From the NCBI RefSeq assembly GCF_023898315.1, contig NC_064616.1:536877102-536941101 (forward strand): a stretch of DNA of 64,000 nt. The letters run 5' to 3'. Shown in pieces: positions 47,701 to 58,129 of the stretch. The translations under genes and the position numbers were made by a program. Below the pieces are notes generated by a model. It made no database searches, was not told the DNA's origin, and was given only the letters and a program-made list of their open reading frames with translations. The stretch comes from Schistocerca nitens (taxonomy: Eukaryota; Arthropoda; Insecta; Orthoptera; Acrididae). How positions within the stretch are numbered: position 1 is the first letter of the stretch; each line of letters begins with the position of its first letter.

Positions 47701-47996
47701 AGACAGTAAGCCATTCCATGTTTTGGAAATGGTTCATTCCCACTATTTCGTCTTTCATATTGACGACCGAGGTATTCAGTTTTGATCTTAATATGAACAA
47801 AAAACAAATGGAACTTTCCTGGAACTCAGTATGGTTTAATGATGAATTAACTCTTTTCTTACATCCGAATTCACCATATTCCTGTTATAGATATCAAATG
47901 TTTTTGCAGTACTTTTCGTGCCAAAATTGACTGCAAACTTCTCCGCTGAAACATTACATGAATTTGCAAACATAGTCTAATCTTATATGTTTACTT
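44762..47996. other. Duplicated non-coding segment, outer end of right arm
   Basis: I see no gene I can support. It includes one of the four copies of the 0.95 kb segment (45,100-46,030). The ORF at 46,517-46,843 (108 codons) has a shorter relative at 18,131-18,322 but a broken one in the left arm. Confidence 0.55.
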
Positions 47997-48131
47997 TTCC
48001 GTAGAAATATTGGAACACATGATGTGATACTGACCCAATGACTTATGTTAGAAGCTTGATTAAGGAAAGGCAAACCTAGGTTTCTAGCATTTGTAGAATT
48101 AGAGAAAGCTTTTGACATTGTTGACAGGAAT

Positions 48132-48259
48132 CCGTGCGGCTGGTCCTCGGGCATGGGAGTGTGTGTTTGTCCTTAGGATAATTTAGGTTAAGTAGTGTGT
48201 AAGCTTAGGGACTGACGACCACTGCAGTTAAGTCCCATAGTGCTCACAGCAATTTTTTT
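48132..48259 (+). mobile_element. Internally deleted tRNA-derived SINE
   Basis: The middle of the head is deleted (CCGTGCGGCTGG joins directly to CCTCGGGCATGG). The target-site duplication is GACAGGAAT at 48,123-48,131 and GACTGGAAT at 48,260-48,268. It lies in the RT palm coding region of the LINE. Confidence 0.88.
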
Positions 48260-48386
48260 GACTGGAATACTCTCTTTTAAATTCTGATGGTGGCAGGGGT
48301 AAAATACAGGGAGTGAAAGGCTATTTACAATTTGTACAGAAACCAAATGGCAGTTATAAAGAGTCGAGGGCCATGAAAGGGAAGCA

Positions 48387-48836
48387 GTGGTTGGGAAGGG
48401 AGTGAGACAGAGTTGTAGCCTCTCCCCGATGTTATTCAATCTGTATATTGAGCAAGCAGTGAAGGAAACAAAAGAAAAGTTCGGATTAGGTATTAAAATC
48501 CATGGAGAAGAAATAAAAACTTTGAGGTTCGCCGATGACCTTCTAATTCTGTCAGAGACAGCAAAGGACTTGGAGGAGCAGTTGAACGGAATGGATAGTG
48601 TCTTGAGAGGTGGATATAAGATGAACATCAACAAAACCAAAACGAGGATAATGGAACGTAGTCGAATTAAGCCGGGTGATGCTGAGGAAATTAGATTAGA
48701 AAATGAGACACATAAAGTAGAAAATGAGTTTTGCCATTTGGGGAGCAAAATAACTGATGATGGTCGAAGTAGAGAGGATATAAAATGTAGACTGGCAGTG
48801 GCAAGGAAAGCGTTTCTGAAGAAGAGAAATTTGTAA
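48387..48836 (+). pseudogene. Open RT core piece of the LINE
   Basis: 149 codons are open, spanning the GVRQ motif, the FADD catalytic box and the thumb-side FCHLGSKIT motif. It is the best-preserved LINE coding piece in the window, yet it lacks the first palm motif, which is in another piece upstream. It is preceded and followed by frameshifts. Confidence 0.85.
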
Positions 48837-49016
48837 ACATCGAGTATAGATTTAAGTGTCAGGAAGTCGTTTCTGAAAGTATTTCTGTGGAGTGTAGCCC
48901 TGTATGGAAGTGAATCATGGACGATAAATAGTTTGGCCAAGAAGAGAATAGAAGCTTTCGCAATGTGGTGCTACCGAAGAATGCTGAAGATTAGATAAGT
49001 AAATCATATAACTAAT

Positions 49017-49270
49017 GAGGAGGTGAAATGATAATTAATGGACACCCTAGCTGCAGACAGGAATTGATGTACTTCATTAGGGACATGTTGAAAATGTGTA
49101 CCCGACCCGGACTCGAATCCGGGATCTCCTGCTTACATAGCAGACGCTCTATCCTTCTGAGCCACCGAGGGCACAGAGGATAGTGCGACTGCAGGGACTT
49201 ATCCCTTGCACGCTCCCCGTGAGACCCACATTCCCAACATGTCCACACCACTACATTCGTAGTGCGTCGG
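49017..49270 (-). repeat. Threonine-tRNA-like repeat (SINE-type)
   Basis: The minus strand from about 49,173 reads like a tRNA: CTCGGTGGCTCAG, an anticodon-loop TATGTAA (TGT, threonine-like, but without U33) and GATTCGAGTCCGGG. The T-arm has an extra base, so it is not a good tRNA gene. The tail on the minus strand ends near 49,017 (GGTGTCCATTAATTATCATT). Further repeat-like sequence lies at 49,174-49,270. Confidence 0.65.
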
Positions 49271-49512
49271 GGCGCTCTCTGTAAAATGGTTATAGCCTGT
49301 TTATTAGTGTATGAACGAGGTTGAACTTGTCCAAACCTGTCGAGCAAGGTATCCCTGAATTATGTAGTCCGACAGATTCCCGCCAAATTAGTGGCACAGC
49401 TTGAGTCTGTATGAACTCTACTCTCACCACCCCCAGTCTAATTGTAATATCATTCGTTGGTGTCTGAGGTCATTGTCTTGTTCGCGTGTGCTTCCAGTTT
49501 TTATTTGTGGAA

Positions 49513-50304
49513 ATGAAGTGTGGCAACAACATCGGCGGCAAAACCAGCGGCGAGAACCACCTGAGGCAATGGGAATTACCTGGTAAGTTAATATTCAAAT
49601 CAGCAACTGTGACTTCTTCTTCCACTAATTTCGTAGTATTAAGCACATTTCGCGTTATTGTTTCATCATACATTGAGATATTTTTGGATGAATGACTGAT
49701 CAGTCAGTGAATTCCTGCTGTTGTACGTGATTTCGAACATCAAAAACGATAATTGTAACTTTTTTTCTAAGAATTTCGCAGTATTGAACACATGTCGTCT
49801 TATTGTTTCAGTACATTTCTAACATGTAATCGGTGAGCAGCATGGAGAGCTGCATCAAACCAGTCTCAGGACTGAAGACCACAACAACAACAACAATCGG
49901 TGAGCTGGTTGCTGAAAGCCAGCAACAGTACCAGCATCAGCACTATAATAAGTGTACAGTTTACCTATTTTTGTTCTTCCTAGTACTGTGTATACGTAAT
50001 ACTCTCTGTTTTACAATAAATTCATCCTATATGTAATATAGTGCATATTCTTTGTTGTTATAGACGATTTTCTGATAGAAGAAATGTCGAGGATAAGCAG
50101 AGACAATTGCAGATATCCTGTAAATATATACTAAAAAAATTTTTTTCCTCATTGTTCTTGTGTGTGTCTACGTTATTATTACTAAACGAAATTTAAATAT
50201 GGGTTTAGGTGATATCACTAAGATGAACATATGACTCTTCCCCTAATTCAGGGAAGGACGAAATGCCAGAATGGGTGGAGGAGGCGGAGGAAGACCATCA
50301 TTAG
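49513..50304 (+). CDS. Doubtful two-exon small gene
   Basis: An ATG at 49,513 opens 70 nt (MKCGNNIGGKTSGENHLRQW, then ELPG) ending at a gtaagt donor after 49,582. A pyrimidine-rich cag acceptor at 50,251 allows an in-phase exon from 50,252 (KDEMPEWVEEAEEDHH) to a TAG at 50,302-50,304. Reading through that TAG stays open and acidic for another 20-odd codons (MLDDLREMQRSQSN), so the TAG could be a mutation in a once longer exon. I do not recognise it; the splice signals and codon look are the only evidence. It may be a remnant of an older element. Confidence 0.25.
49608..49826 (+). repeat. Diverged tandem duplication
   Basis: 49,608-49,680 and 49,755-49,826 are diverged direct copies sharing TTTCG(T/C)AGTATT and TTATTGTTTCA stretches. 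Confidence 0.6.
49839..49894 (+). mobile_element. 56-bp 5'-truncated LINE end
   Basis: A short insert ends in GACTGAAGACCACAACAAC repeats, typical of a LINE 3' end, and is flanked by a perfect 11-bp target-site duplication AATCGGTGAGC at 49,828-49,838 and 49,895-49,905. Confidence 0.88.
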
Positions 50305-50719
50305 GATGAGGGGATGCTGGATGACCTGAGAGAGATGCAAAGGAGCCAGAGCAATATAGACAACACATACTTACTCTGCTTAAAAAGTAATCAGTATTCT
50401 TTCTTTCCTTGCAGCAGTAACAGCAGCTACCGACGTATGGAACGTCATACTTAATTGTGTTCTTTATTCTCTCTCTCTACAACACCACCATTCATGCAAT
50501 ACGCCGAGGCGCAGGCACCAGGGGCAACAGGGCGAGGACCTGTGAGGCAGGCCTCGCCAGCAATGGCTGCTCGCACTCACTCGATACGCTAGCATCTCCT
50601 CCTCCTCCATGTTGTTGTGCTCGCCGATCTCCCAAGGTATCGCAAGTACTGCTCAACACCTCACCACAAGCTGCTTCATTCATCTAGTTGTAGTAGTAGC
50701 AGTAATAGAGACCATCCTG

Positions 50720-53090
50720 TGGCTACCTAGATGGAACTTAGGGAATAAGCTAAAGCACTCAGGCAAATACTACACCTGGACATCCATGCACATGTCTATG
50801 ATCCAATAAATGGCAAGTCCAGCTATATTAACTTTCCTAAGGATGCAAATGACAAGATATCCTGCATTAATGTCGAAAATAAAACCGATCAGGCTTGTTT
50901 TGTATGGTCAGTTCTGGTTTGCGAAGGAAATTACACTTGCAGAGATCATCGTGAGCGTCGTGGTATAGACGCCTAAAAATACTATACTGTCTCCTGGGAA
51001 TATAACTTCGACGATATCGAATTCCACGTTACACTCCAAGACATACCTAAATTGGATGCATGTTTATGGCCTGGAGAAACGCAAGTCCATGAGCAGAACA
51101 AACATACAGCAGTCGGTCTCCACTATTTCACAAAATTTGACAGTGAGCGTAAGATGCATGCAAACAAGCTCTCATTCTCTGATGAGAAAAATAGTGTTTG
51201 GATCAAAAACATGTTCCAACTCCTTTACTCTCAACTTAGTAACTACAAGTGTAAAAAGCAAGTTTGCTTAAAGTGTCTGAATTATTTTTCCTCAAACAAA
51301 TAATCAGCAAACCATGAAGTAGACCGTTCTTCCTAGGACCCGGTACGTATTATTATGCCTTTTGAGAAAAACATATTCATAAATTTTCCAAATGTTCATC
51401 ATTAGTAGCGATGCCTGTCTTCCAACTGTGAAGGTGATCCTACAGTCTCACACACTATATTTTCAGAAAAACACGTACAACATGCGGCAAGGCGCCAAAT
51501 TTTATCGTTCTATTATTCAACTCTCAGCCGTTACAAATCTTATGTCGGTGATAGCTCTGCAGTTTGACTTCTAACTCAGCTTGAAAATTTTCATGGGAGG
51601 CTAATAAGCTTTACAGCGACAACGTTCCCATTACTAAACAGAAGGAGAATGAAGATTTCAATAGTAACGCTGTTGACTGTAATATTTATGGGCTTACGTT
51701 AGACTGAAAACCGGGATCTCCTCATAGGGACCACTGTTACTTTACTGGGAAGTTTCGTAGCGCAGCTCACAATACGTGTAATTTGAAAAAAACCTGTTAC
51801 CCAGACACATGCCCGTGCTCTTCCATAATTTAAGCAGGTATGACGCTCACTTTCTTGTTGCTCACTTGGCAGGTTTCGGTATGTAGAATGATCAGGTCGA
51901 TGTCCTACCTGAGAGCGTTGAGAAACATGTTTCATTCTCCAAACGAATTACGCCAAAAATTACGCTCCACTTCCTTGATTCGCTACGTTTTATGCAGGAA
52001 CCACTCCAGACACTCTTTGGAGATCTACCGCGGGAAGATATGCATATCACTCGAGCTGTATTTCCCGATAAGGAAAAGTTTCAGCTTGCGAATGGGAAGG
52101 AGATTTTTTCATACGAATTTCTGGACAGTGTGGCAAAACTCAAAGAAACCTGGGTACCCGACATAACTGCTTTCTCCAGTAACCCTACAGGTGATGCCAT
52201 AAGGGATACAGAGTACGAGTTATCGTAAGTGTCTGGTGGGAATTCATCTCCACTTAAAGAGCGTACGAACTGCTTTACATGGACACAGACGTGCGCTTGC
52301 TTGCAGACGTTTTCCAAAAATACCTGCGTCTAAGCATACCACTCATTATCTGGATCCCGCCATTTATTACACGGCTCCTTGGTTGTCTTGGAACGCAATG
52401 CTCAAGAAAGCGAAGTGCAGAATTGGACTAGTGACTGATGCTAACATGCTTCTTTTTTTCGAGATAGGGATCCACTGGGGATTTTGCTAGTGTGTCCACA
52501 GAGACGCCAAGGGAAATAATCCACGGATGGGTAACAGGTTCAGCGCATCCCTTTATTCGAGATACATCACGTATTGGGATGTTAATAACTTATGCAGGCA
52601 CGCCATGCAACTATCAGTTCAGATTTGGAAGTTGCGATGGATGTCGTAAGTTGAATATCAGGGATTAGGCGGAAAAAATCATGGTTGGTATGACGACATA
52701 TTCAGATGTGATGTGCGTGATGGAGGCAGACGTCACGTACCCTACTAGTCTGCATGATGAGCTTGCCGGTTTGCCACTGTGTCTAGAGCAACTAGTTCCG
52801 TGAAGAAGATACACCGCAAAACTGATGACAGCGGTGGGGAATAAGCGGAGATGAATTGTTCACTATCATAATCTCCAGCAGTGCCTCATCTAGGGGATGG
52901 AGCTGGTTAGAATCACTAGGGTTACCTCCTTCAAACTGTCCTCCTGGTTGAAGGACTATATTGATCTGAATGCGACACTGAGTTCTTCCGCGATGTTTGA
53001 CTTGAGGAAGATTTTTATAAGTGAATTAATAAATTAATTGTCAACAAAACAATGTAGAATTTGAGGAAACAACGTGGAATTTTGATTAGA
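50720..53090 (+). pseudogene. Maverick/Polinton DNA polymerase B relic
   Basis: Pieces in several frames follow the order of Maverick protein-primed polymerase B. The N-terminal part is at 50,720-51,300 (LHLDIHAHVYDPINGKSSYI, FDDIEFHVTLQDIPKLD). An exonuclease-side segment lies at 51,960-52,240 (LDSLRFMQEPLQTLFGDLP), and YYTAPWLSWNAMLKK near 52,360. The polymerase motif A region ITYWDVNNLCRHAMQL is near 52,567-52,615, and WLKDYIDLNATL near 52,945. It ends near 53,090 before the later polymerase motifs. Stops and frameshifts are frequent, so it is not functional. The rest of the element lies downstream on the other strand. Confidence 0.85.
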
Positions 53091-53189
53091 AATGAATGGA
53101 ATGGACGCTATGGCGCAAGAAAATGGACTGTCAGACACAGCAACACTATTTGCACATCATCATCTTGAGTCAATGGAGAACAGGACACC

Positions 53190-53525
53190 CGTAGAATACC
53201 CGATTTTGAATAGCAGCGAACTTGAAGATTCAACGCAGCAATGAGATCGTCTCCTTCCCCTTCACGAAGATAATAGTACGCGTGTGGTGGAATAATCGAA
53301 GCGATCTCACCATATCTTGATTGGGTATCCCAGGATCATCCCAGTGAATTCCTTGGTAGAAATGTGATACCCACTTCGGATTCTTCTGTGTTTTAACACA
53401 ATTAACATCCTTGAAAGACATCGGTAATACAATGTTTTCTGAGGATGTCTCTATTATACCGGCATCGTCTGTGTACACAACGAGAGCAAAATCGTAAATA
53501 CCAACTATCTACACTCATCACCATA
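53190..53525 (-). pseudogene. Maverick-associated ORF relic
   Basis: The minus-strand frame reads FALVVYTDDAGIIETSS, then HFYQGIHWDDPGIPN and TRTIIFVKGKETISLL. This matches my memory of a Maverick-encoded protein of unknown function with a YVKG.EK segment, but the assignment is by recognition only. The 5' and 3' ends are degraded. Confidence 0.5.
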
Positions 53526-53603
53526 TAAACCCTGAGAATCTGCAGTGATGTTCACACCTTAAGATACCATTGTGGAATGCTATGGGTATGATACAGACCC
53601 GAT

Positions 53604-54128
53604 TCATTGATAAGCTCTTTGGACAACGCAGGTGAGTGTGCAGTAATTAATAACACAGTCGCGCAGAACTAGGACATACGCTGCATTGTGTTCTAGGAAA
53701 TATGCCGAAGATTCAGATTCAATTCGTAGATCTACAGGTCCAGATTTAATGATCTCGTCTTGTTGTGAGCAAAGTGTTACGGTGACTGGCGAGAGCTCCT
53801 TCGAATTCCGTAAACTGAGTAGACATACTGCCTCTTCAAAGCTTGAAGCATGGAACCTGTGAGGTAACGGGCGAGTCGTCGCGCCCTGAAAATATTCTAA
53901 GTTCTGAGGAAGCGACCACGTGGTGCTAAACGTTAGCCGGACCAGAGGGGTGGCCGGAACACGTGATCCATGGGACTGCGTGGCTGGGAATTTCGCTGTG
54001 ACGAGGACATTGTTTTGTGTCGATGGAGACATGCCAGGAGTGTCAAAGATCGCGGAATTTTGTGAAACCTTAGTGGCAGACATTACATAGTTCGTATCGA
54101 AAGCAATAGTAGCCAGATGAATCTTCAT
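53604..54128 (-). CDS. Unrecognised ORF inside Maverick relic
   Basis: An open frame of 174 codons, the longest on the minus strand of this relic. It has no motif I recognise and is rich in Ser, Thr and Val. An ATG stands at the start (54,128). It may be a Maverick structural or cargo protein, or chance openness in a decayed gene. A normal stop is at 53,604. Confidence 0.4.
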   Translation of the reverse strand: MKIHLATIAFDTNYVMSATKVSQNSAIFDTPGMSPSTQNNVLVTAKFPATQSHGSRVPATPLVRLTFSTTWSLPQNLEYFQGATTRPLPHRFHASSFEEAVCLLSLRNSKELSPVTVTLCSQQDEIIKSGPVDLRIESESSAYFLEHNAAYVLVLRDCVINYCTLTCVVQRAYQ

Positions 54129-54129
54129 A

Positions 54130-54635
54130 CCTCAAAAAGAAAAATGTGCATTAATATTATTTGAACGAGGATTCTGATGGTGTAATCAGATTTTCAATAT
54201 CGTTATTAGTTTAAAGTTTAGTATATGATGGTAAATTGTACGAGTAACACCCAGCAACGAATTTCCAAAATCCGAACGGTTCATCTGATTTCTTCGATCT
54301 ACACGTCTTTAGAAAGCTATTAGTGTAAACCTAAATTGTTATGAATTACAGGCATGTAACTTAAATAGTACATGAGTTATTGGAGGTCAAAGTAGCCGAT
54401 TACTATCGATCGCGTCAGGCCAGAAGTACTCCACAGTTACACGGAAAAACGGTAACAGTATGCTTATAAAAATATTGATTCATCCATATCTTTAATATCC
54501 GATATGTACTATTCATGAAGAAACTGGTCAATTATTTACTGTATTCTAGAAAGCACAGACACATTAGGCTCCTGGCCTACCTCTTGCTTCCTTTCTTTTG
54601 ATATATGTTTATTTATTTGTTTATGTATTTAATAA
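54130..54635. other. Unassigned stretch within the Maverick relic
   Basis: AT-rich, with no coding signal seen. Confidence 0.4.
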
Positions 54636-54639
54636 TGTG

Positions 54640-55440
54640 TGTTAGAGCGTGTTTATGGTCAAGCCGTAGGAATATTTATTTAATTTCAAGTTATTTAAAT
54701 GTAACTCCAGTAATTCGTATGTGTTTAGATATGTGTGTGTGTGTGTGTGTGTGTGCGTTGGCTTGAAGACATAGCGCGAGCGCTCTAGCCAATCACAGAG
54801 CTCGTGAGAGCGGAGACTGGACGAAGAGTTCCAGGCAGGAAGGCACAGGACACGGACAGTACCGGACAGGACACGGAAAGTGCTGGACGGCGCGGTGGAC
54901 GCACAGTCACGGGAAAGATTTGGAGTGGAGCAGTTTATGCGTAATCGCGAGAGCTAGAAACATTTCGGAGTGCCGACGTGCGCTCTTGTGTGATTTCCGT
55001 AACTTCTGCAGTGAAAACGTAGCGTGCGTTTAGAAGTGAATATTTCGCCAGCTATGTTGTTGTTCATAACTAATTACGTGCAGTAGGAATCTATTGTTTC
55101 CATGATATTTAACTTATATTTTATTTAATTGCTGGATCATCGACACCAATAAGTGTTTTGCAGAAATTTACCGCATTCTCAAAAGTACTTCTACTATCGT
55201 ACTCATCAAATAAAGTCGTTAAGATAGTTCCTGCAGATTTTATTTAATTACAATCTTTAGTTTATAAATTTCTGGATTAATTCGCAATTGCCAAGTGATA
55301 GGAACCTTCGACCATTCGATTGAAGTGTCTATTAATATTGTATACTGTAGACTCAGTAGTATTTGGCTTGTAATGCGGCAACTATGTATCCCAGCCCCTG
55401 AACAACGAAACCAGCCAGCACTTTTAATATTTCAACTCTG
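54640..55440 (+). repeat. Possible solo LTR inserted in the Maverick relic
   Basis: It has a promoter-like GC-rich middle with CCAATCA at about 54,798 and a polyadenylation-type AATAAA at 55,209-55,214, and separates two blocks of Maverick-like minus-strand sequence. A TG repeat lies at 54,738-54,755. I could not define ends or a target duplication, so the call is tentative. Confidence 0.3.
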
Positions 55441-55572
55441 AGTAGGATGGTGTGTAGTTATTTTGAAAGCCCGTAAACCTCGCATACATGTCATATGCTA
55501 GACTATACATTTTCATTCCACTGCGGGTGCATATTACCATATGGGTACAGTTCAGATTTCAGATGGACTCGG

Positions 55573-55713
55573 ACAGCTGATCCCGGTGGAGGTTCGAGTT
55601 CTCCCTCGGGCATGGGTGTGTGTATTTGTCCTTAGGGTAATTTAGGTTTAGTAGTGTGTAAGCTTTGGGACTGATGACCTTAGCAGTCAAGTCCCATACG
55701 ATTTCACACACAC
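55573..55713 (+). mobile_element. 5'-truncated tRNA-derived SINE, second subfamily
   Basis: It includes the B-box-like GGTTCGAGTTCTCCC and the tail to GATTTCACACACAC. The target-site duplication is GGACTCGG at 55,565-55,572 and 55,714-55,721. Confidence 0.85.
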
Positions 55714-55964
55714 GGACTCGGGCATTAGGTGACCTGCAATTATCAAATTTGGTGGAATCATTTGCTATATTCCCTCTTCTATTGGTCTACAACGCATGTA
55801 TGATGAACCTGGGATATCCACCACGACTGTCTGCTTTCAGTTGGTAGCACTGTGAACTGGAAAACTTCCAATGAACAGGAAGTTAACGGTAAAAACACAC
55901 CGGCAATCAGAACTTTTACAAGCTTAAAACCCTGCTCATCCGATTCTGTGATATGTGGTATTTT

Positions 55965-56252
55965 TCATATTATTTTATTGATGGTGGTCTCGTTCTCCTC
56001 TTGAGCTCCATAAATGTGTGAAGTGTTATCCGTCGCTCTCTGTACTAGAATAAGTTCCTGTTTAGCATTAAGAACAATTTGCCACATGTCCTCGAAGTAT
56101 CCCATAAACAATTTTGTTCTATCCGCTCGCTCGTCAATGAATCTACCAACATTTTCTAAATGACACAAATCCGAGGGACAAGGAGAGACATGCGTTTTAA
56201 GAGTTGATGTTGTGCCTACATTGCGTCTACGGTCGATCTTCGTTAAGTTCAT
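55965..56252 (-). pseudogene. Maverick-associated ORF piece
   Basis: A 95-codon frame starting MNLTKIDRRRNVG. No known motif. It is placed downstream of the capsid-like relic on the same strand, so it is probably part of the same element's gene set. Confidence 0.4.
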
Positions 56253-56479
56253 ATCGTATGTAATGAAACAAGAGTGCTAAAGCATCACGTGTAAGGTTCG
56301 ATGCTTCTTAAGCTGCACCAACCCTTTTCGGAAATGATCCTTCATGATGTAAGTAACTCTTGTATTGGAGGGTTAAACAGTCCAGGTGTTTGATGCCAAT
56401 TCTTATTTAATCGTTCTAGTTAAATTTCGTTGATGCATAAGGTTATGCGAGAAGTAACCCTGGCGTATAATAGGCTACA

Positions 56480-57420
56480 CCTGTCATATTGCAACGTGCT
56501 AGTTATATGGAACGACGTCATCGCGTGGCTTCAGACCCATTACTTTAATAAACTCGTAGTTTGTATTTGTCATCACCTTGACGTTCTGTTGGGAAGTGCC
56601 GCGATGAGCGTCGTGCACTTCAATTTGTACCTTACGCCCGTCCCTTCTACGTTGACAATACGAGGACGCTGCGATGGTTGAAGTTCGCCGCCGACTCTTT
56701 CGTTCCGGAATGTTAAATGTCGTCGATTGTGCCTCCAGCAAGTAGCGGCTGGTTTAAGGCCTCAATTGTTTTTGGGTCTCTGGAATTTCAAGTCACTGCT
56801 GGTTCTGCTTCAGTTGTAGCAGTGCAATGATTTCCTTGCCGCGAATGGCGACAAGTTGATAATCCTTGGTCGACAATATGCAGCTCCATATAGTCCAAAA
56901 CCTGAACGCAGGTAAATAGCATTGGTAGGGGCACCACGATCTTATACCCTGTTCCCACTCATGGGGAGAATTGATCTGTTGTTAAGGTAAGAATGTGTTG
57001 CAATGTTACCCTCGACACGGATTGTATGCACAGCTTCGTGTATCCGCTGACTAGTCGGATCTGTAGAATTTATTAGGATCCTTCTTCAAAAACGGTCATT
57101 TTGTGAAACCCAATAGGCGTCCTATTGATCCCTTCTGATTAAAGACAGTCGTTGCAGTGCGCAGATGTTCGCTTGTAGCGCAGTCCCATTCGGAGCCCGT
57201 CATAAAACCATTTAAATCGTCAATATTGTATGTACCAGTTTCTTGTTAACACACATTCTTTTACACCATTAATTTCCAGATGAAGTTTAATTTTTAGCCT
57301 CTGTGATATTCGGAATGCTGGCGTACGTCTCCAGTCCAAGCAGCGCAATACCCTGTTGCTCAAATCAAGCACTGGGAAGTACATAATTCTCTAGTAATAT
57401 TGACGATGGGTCTTTTAAAT
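56480..57420 (-). pseudogene. Maverick capsid-like protein relic
   Basis: The minus strand carries QQGIALLGLETYASIPNITE at 57,295-57,362, a segment I associate with Maverick jelly-roll capsid (penton-like) proteins, followed by pieces with many stops (for example at 56,499-56,741, KVQIEVHDAHRGTSQQNVKV). Assignment to a capsid is moderate. It directly follows the protease relic. Confidence 0.5.
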
Positions 57421-57424
57421 TCAG

Positions 57425-57800
57425 AGTATACGACATTACATCTGAACATCGACTGACGGGACGATGCTTAATGTATCGCCTTGCATCCTTGCTTCTTCGT
57501 AAACGGTAGGAGGAACATGATGCGCAGATGCCCACATAAGTAGGTATTAAAGACTAGGCAACGATGAAAATTTTAGAATACGCGTCTTCTGTCGGTGAAG
57601 TGTCGTTGTAACTCTTCTGGCATCTGCAAGTCTCCAAAAGAGTCGAAGTAGGAGACTTTAATTTTATTTTTCTTAACATATACCAGTGAGTGGATTCCTG
57701 GTCCCTCAGCATCATCTAAATCCACAATTCCTCATTCTCCGGATTTCCCCACAGTCTTCGGTAATGTATCCCGCATAAACATACCTCGGAATCTTGGAAT
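57425..57800 (-). pseudogene. Adenain-like cysteine protease relic (Maverick)
   Basis: The minus strand shows, in shifting frames, FRGMFMRDTLPKTV-like sequence near 57,765, an IHSLVYVKKNKIKVSYFDSF stretch at 57,625-57,690 (the family's HW..Y..YFDSFG region) and YLCGHLRIMFL near 57,507-57,540 (the Cys-containing motif). In Mavericks this protease processes capsid proteins. The His of the usual HW pair is seen as H-S. Frameshifts inactivate it. Confidence 0.72.
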
Positions 57801-57816
57801 TTTTTCCTTACTAACT

Positions 57817-58053
57817 TCAGCTGATCTGTATTTGTAAGTTGTCTGACCGTTGGGAAACTAACAGACTTTTTTGTTTATTGATGAAGAGACCTAGTATTTT
57901 CTTGTATGGTTTCAGGTGTGGCCCTTTTACGATAGCTGCTTCTTCCATCATGCGATTATGTGTTCTTGCTCCCTCTAGCTCCCTCCGGGATTTCTGTGCG
58001 TTCTTCACTGTACTGGCGATAGCCACAGCACCATCAGCCAGTAAACCAATCAT
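57817..58053 (-). pseudogene. Protease-linked N-terminal segment of Maverick relic
   Basis: The frame starts IGLLADGAVAIASTVKNAQ and continues RRELEGARTHNRMMEEAA and LKPYKKILGLFI, a hydrophobic-then-basic segment I have seen upstream of Maverick protease-type proteins (GLYLKPYK.G.GL type). It is continuous in strand and order with the protease piece at 57,425-57,800. Confidence 0.5.
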
Positions 58054-58129
58054 AGATAAGCCTGCGAGTTACGATTAAGGAAGGGGATAATTCCACCTGA
58101 TGTCTTGGGTGTCTGTAGAACCCGGGCTG

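Larger units (their letters stand above)
36955..47996 (+). repeat. Right arm of large inverted segmental duplication
   Basis: It is the reverse-complement partner of 1,868-14,588. It carries gene B, the shared SINE at 44,551-44,750 and a reduced tandem array at 46,095-46,135, but none of the four younger insertions found in the left arm. It gives way at 47,996 to a LINE fragment where the other copies continue into a transposase relic. Confidence 0.93.
48000..49016 (+). pseudogene. LINE reverse transcriptase fragment, interrupted by a SINE
   Basis: The order of RT motifs is clear: IGTHDVILTQ near 48,012, then FLAFVELEKAFDIVD (palm A region) just before the SINE. After it come GVRQSCSLSPMLFNLYIE, LRFADDLLIL (the catalytic FADD box, about 48,521-48,550), FCHLGSKITDDGR and a VALYGSESWTI region near 48,893-48,920. 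The 5' part (endonuclease) and 3' end are missing. Confidence 0.88.

Noticed and set aside
48188-48940. Minus-strand ORF of 250 codons
   Set aside because: It is opposite to the LINE reverse transcriptase, whose plus-strand motifs (GVRQ, FADD) are clear.
49094-49173. tRNA-Thr gene on the minus strand
   Set aside because: U33 is missing, the T-arm has an extra base and the sequence continues into a known-looking repeat tail.
50492-50683. Minus-strand GC-rich ORF of 63 codons
   Set aside because: It lies opposite the approach to the Maverick polymerase relic and has no recognisable feature beyond composition.
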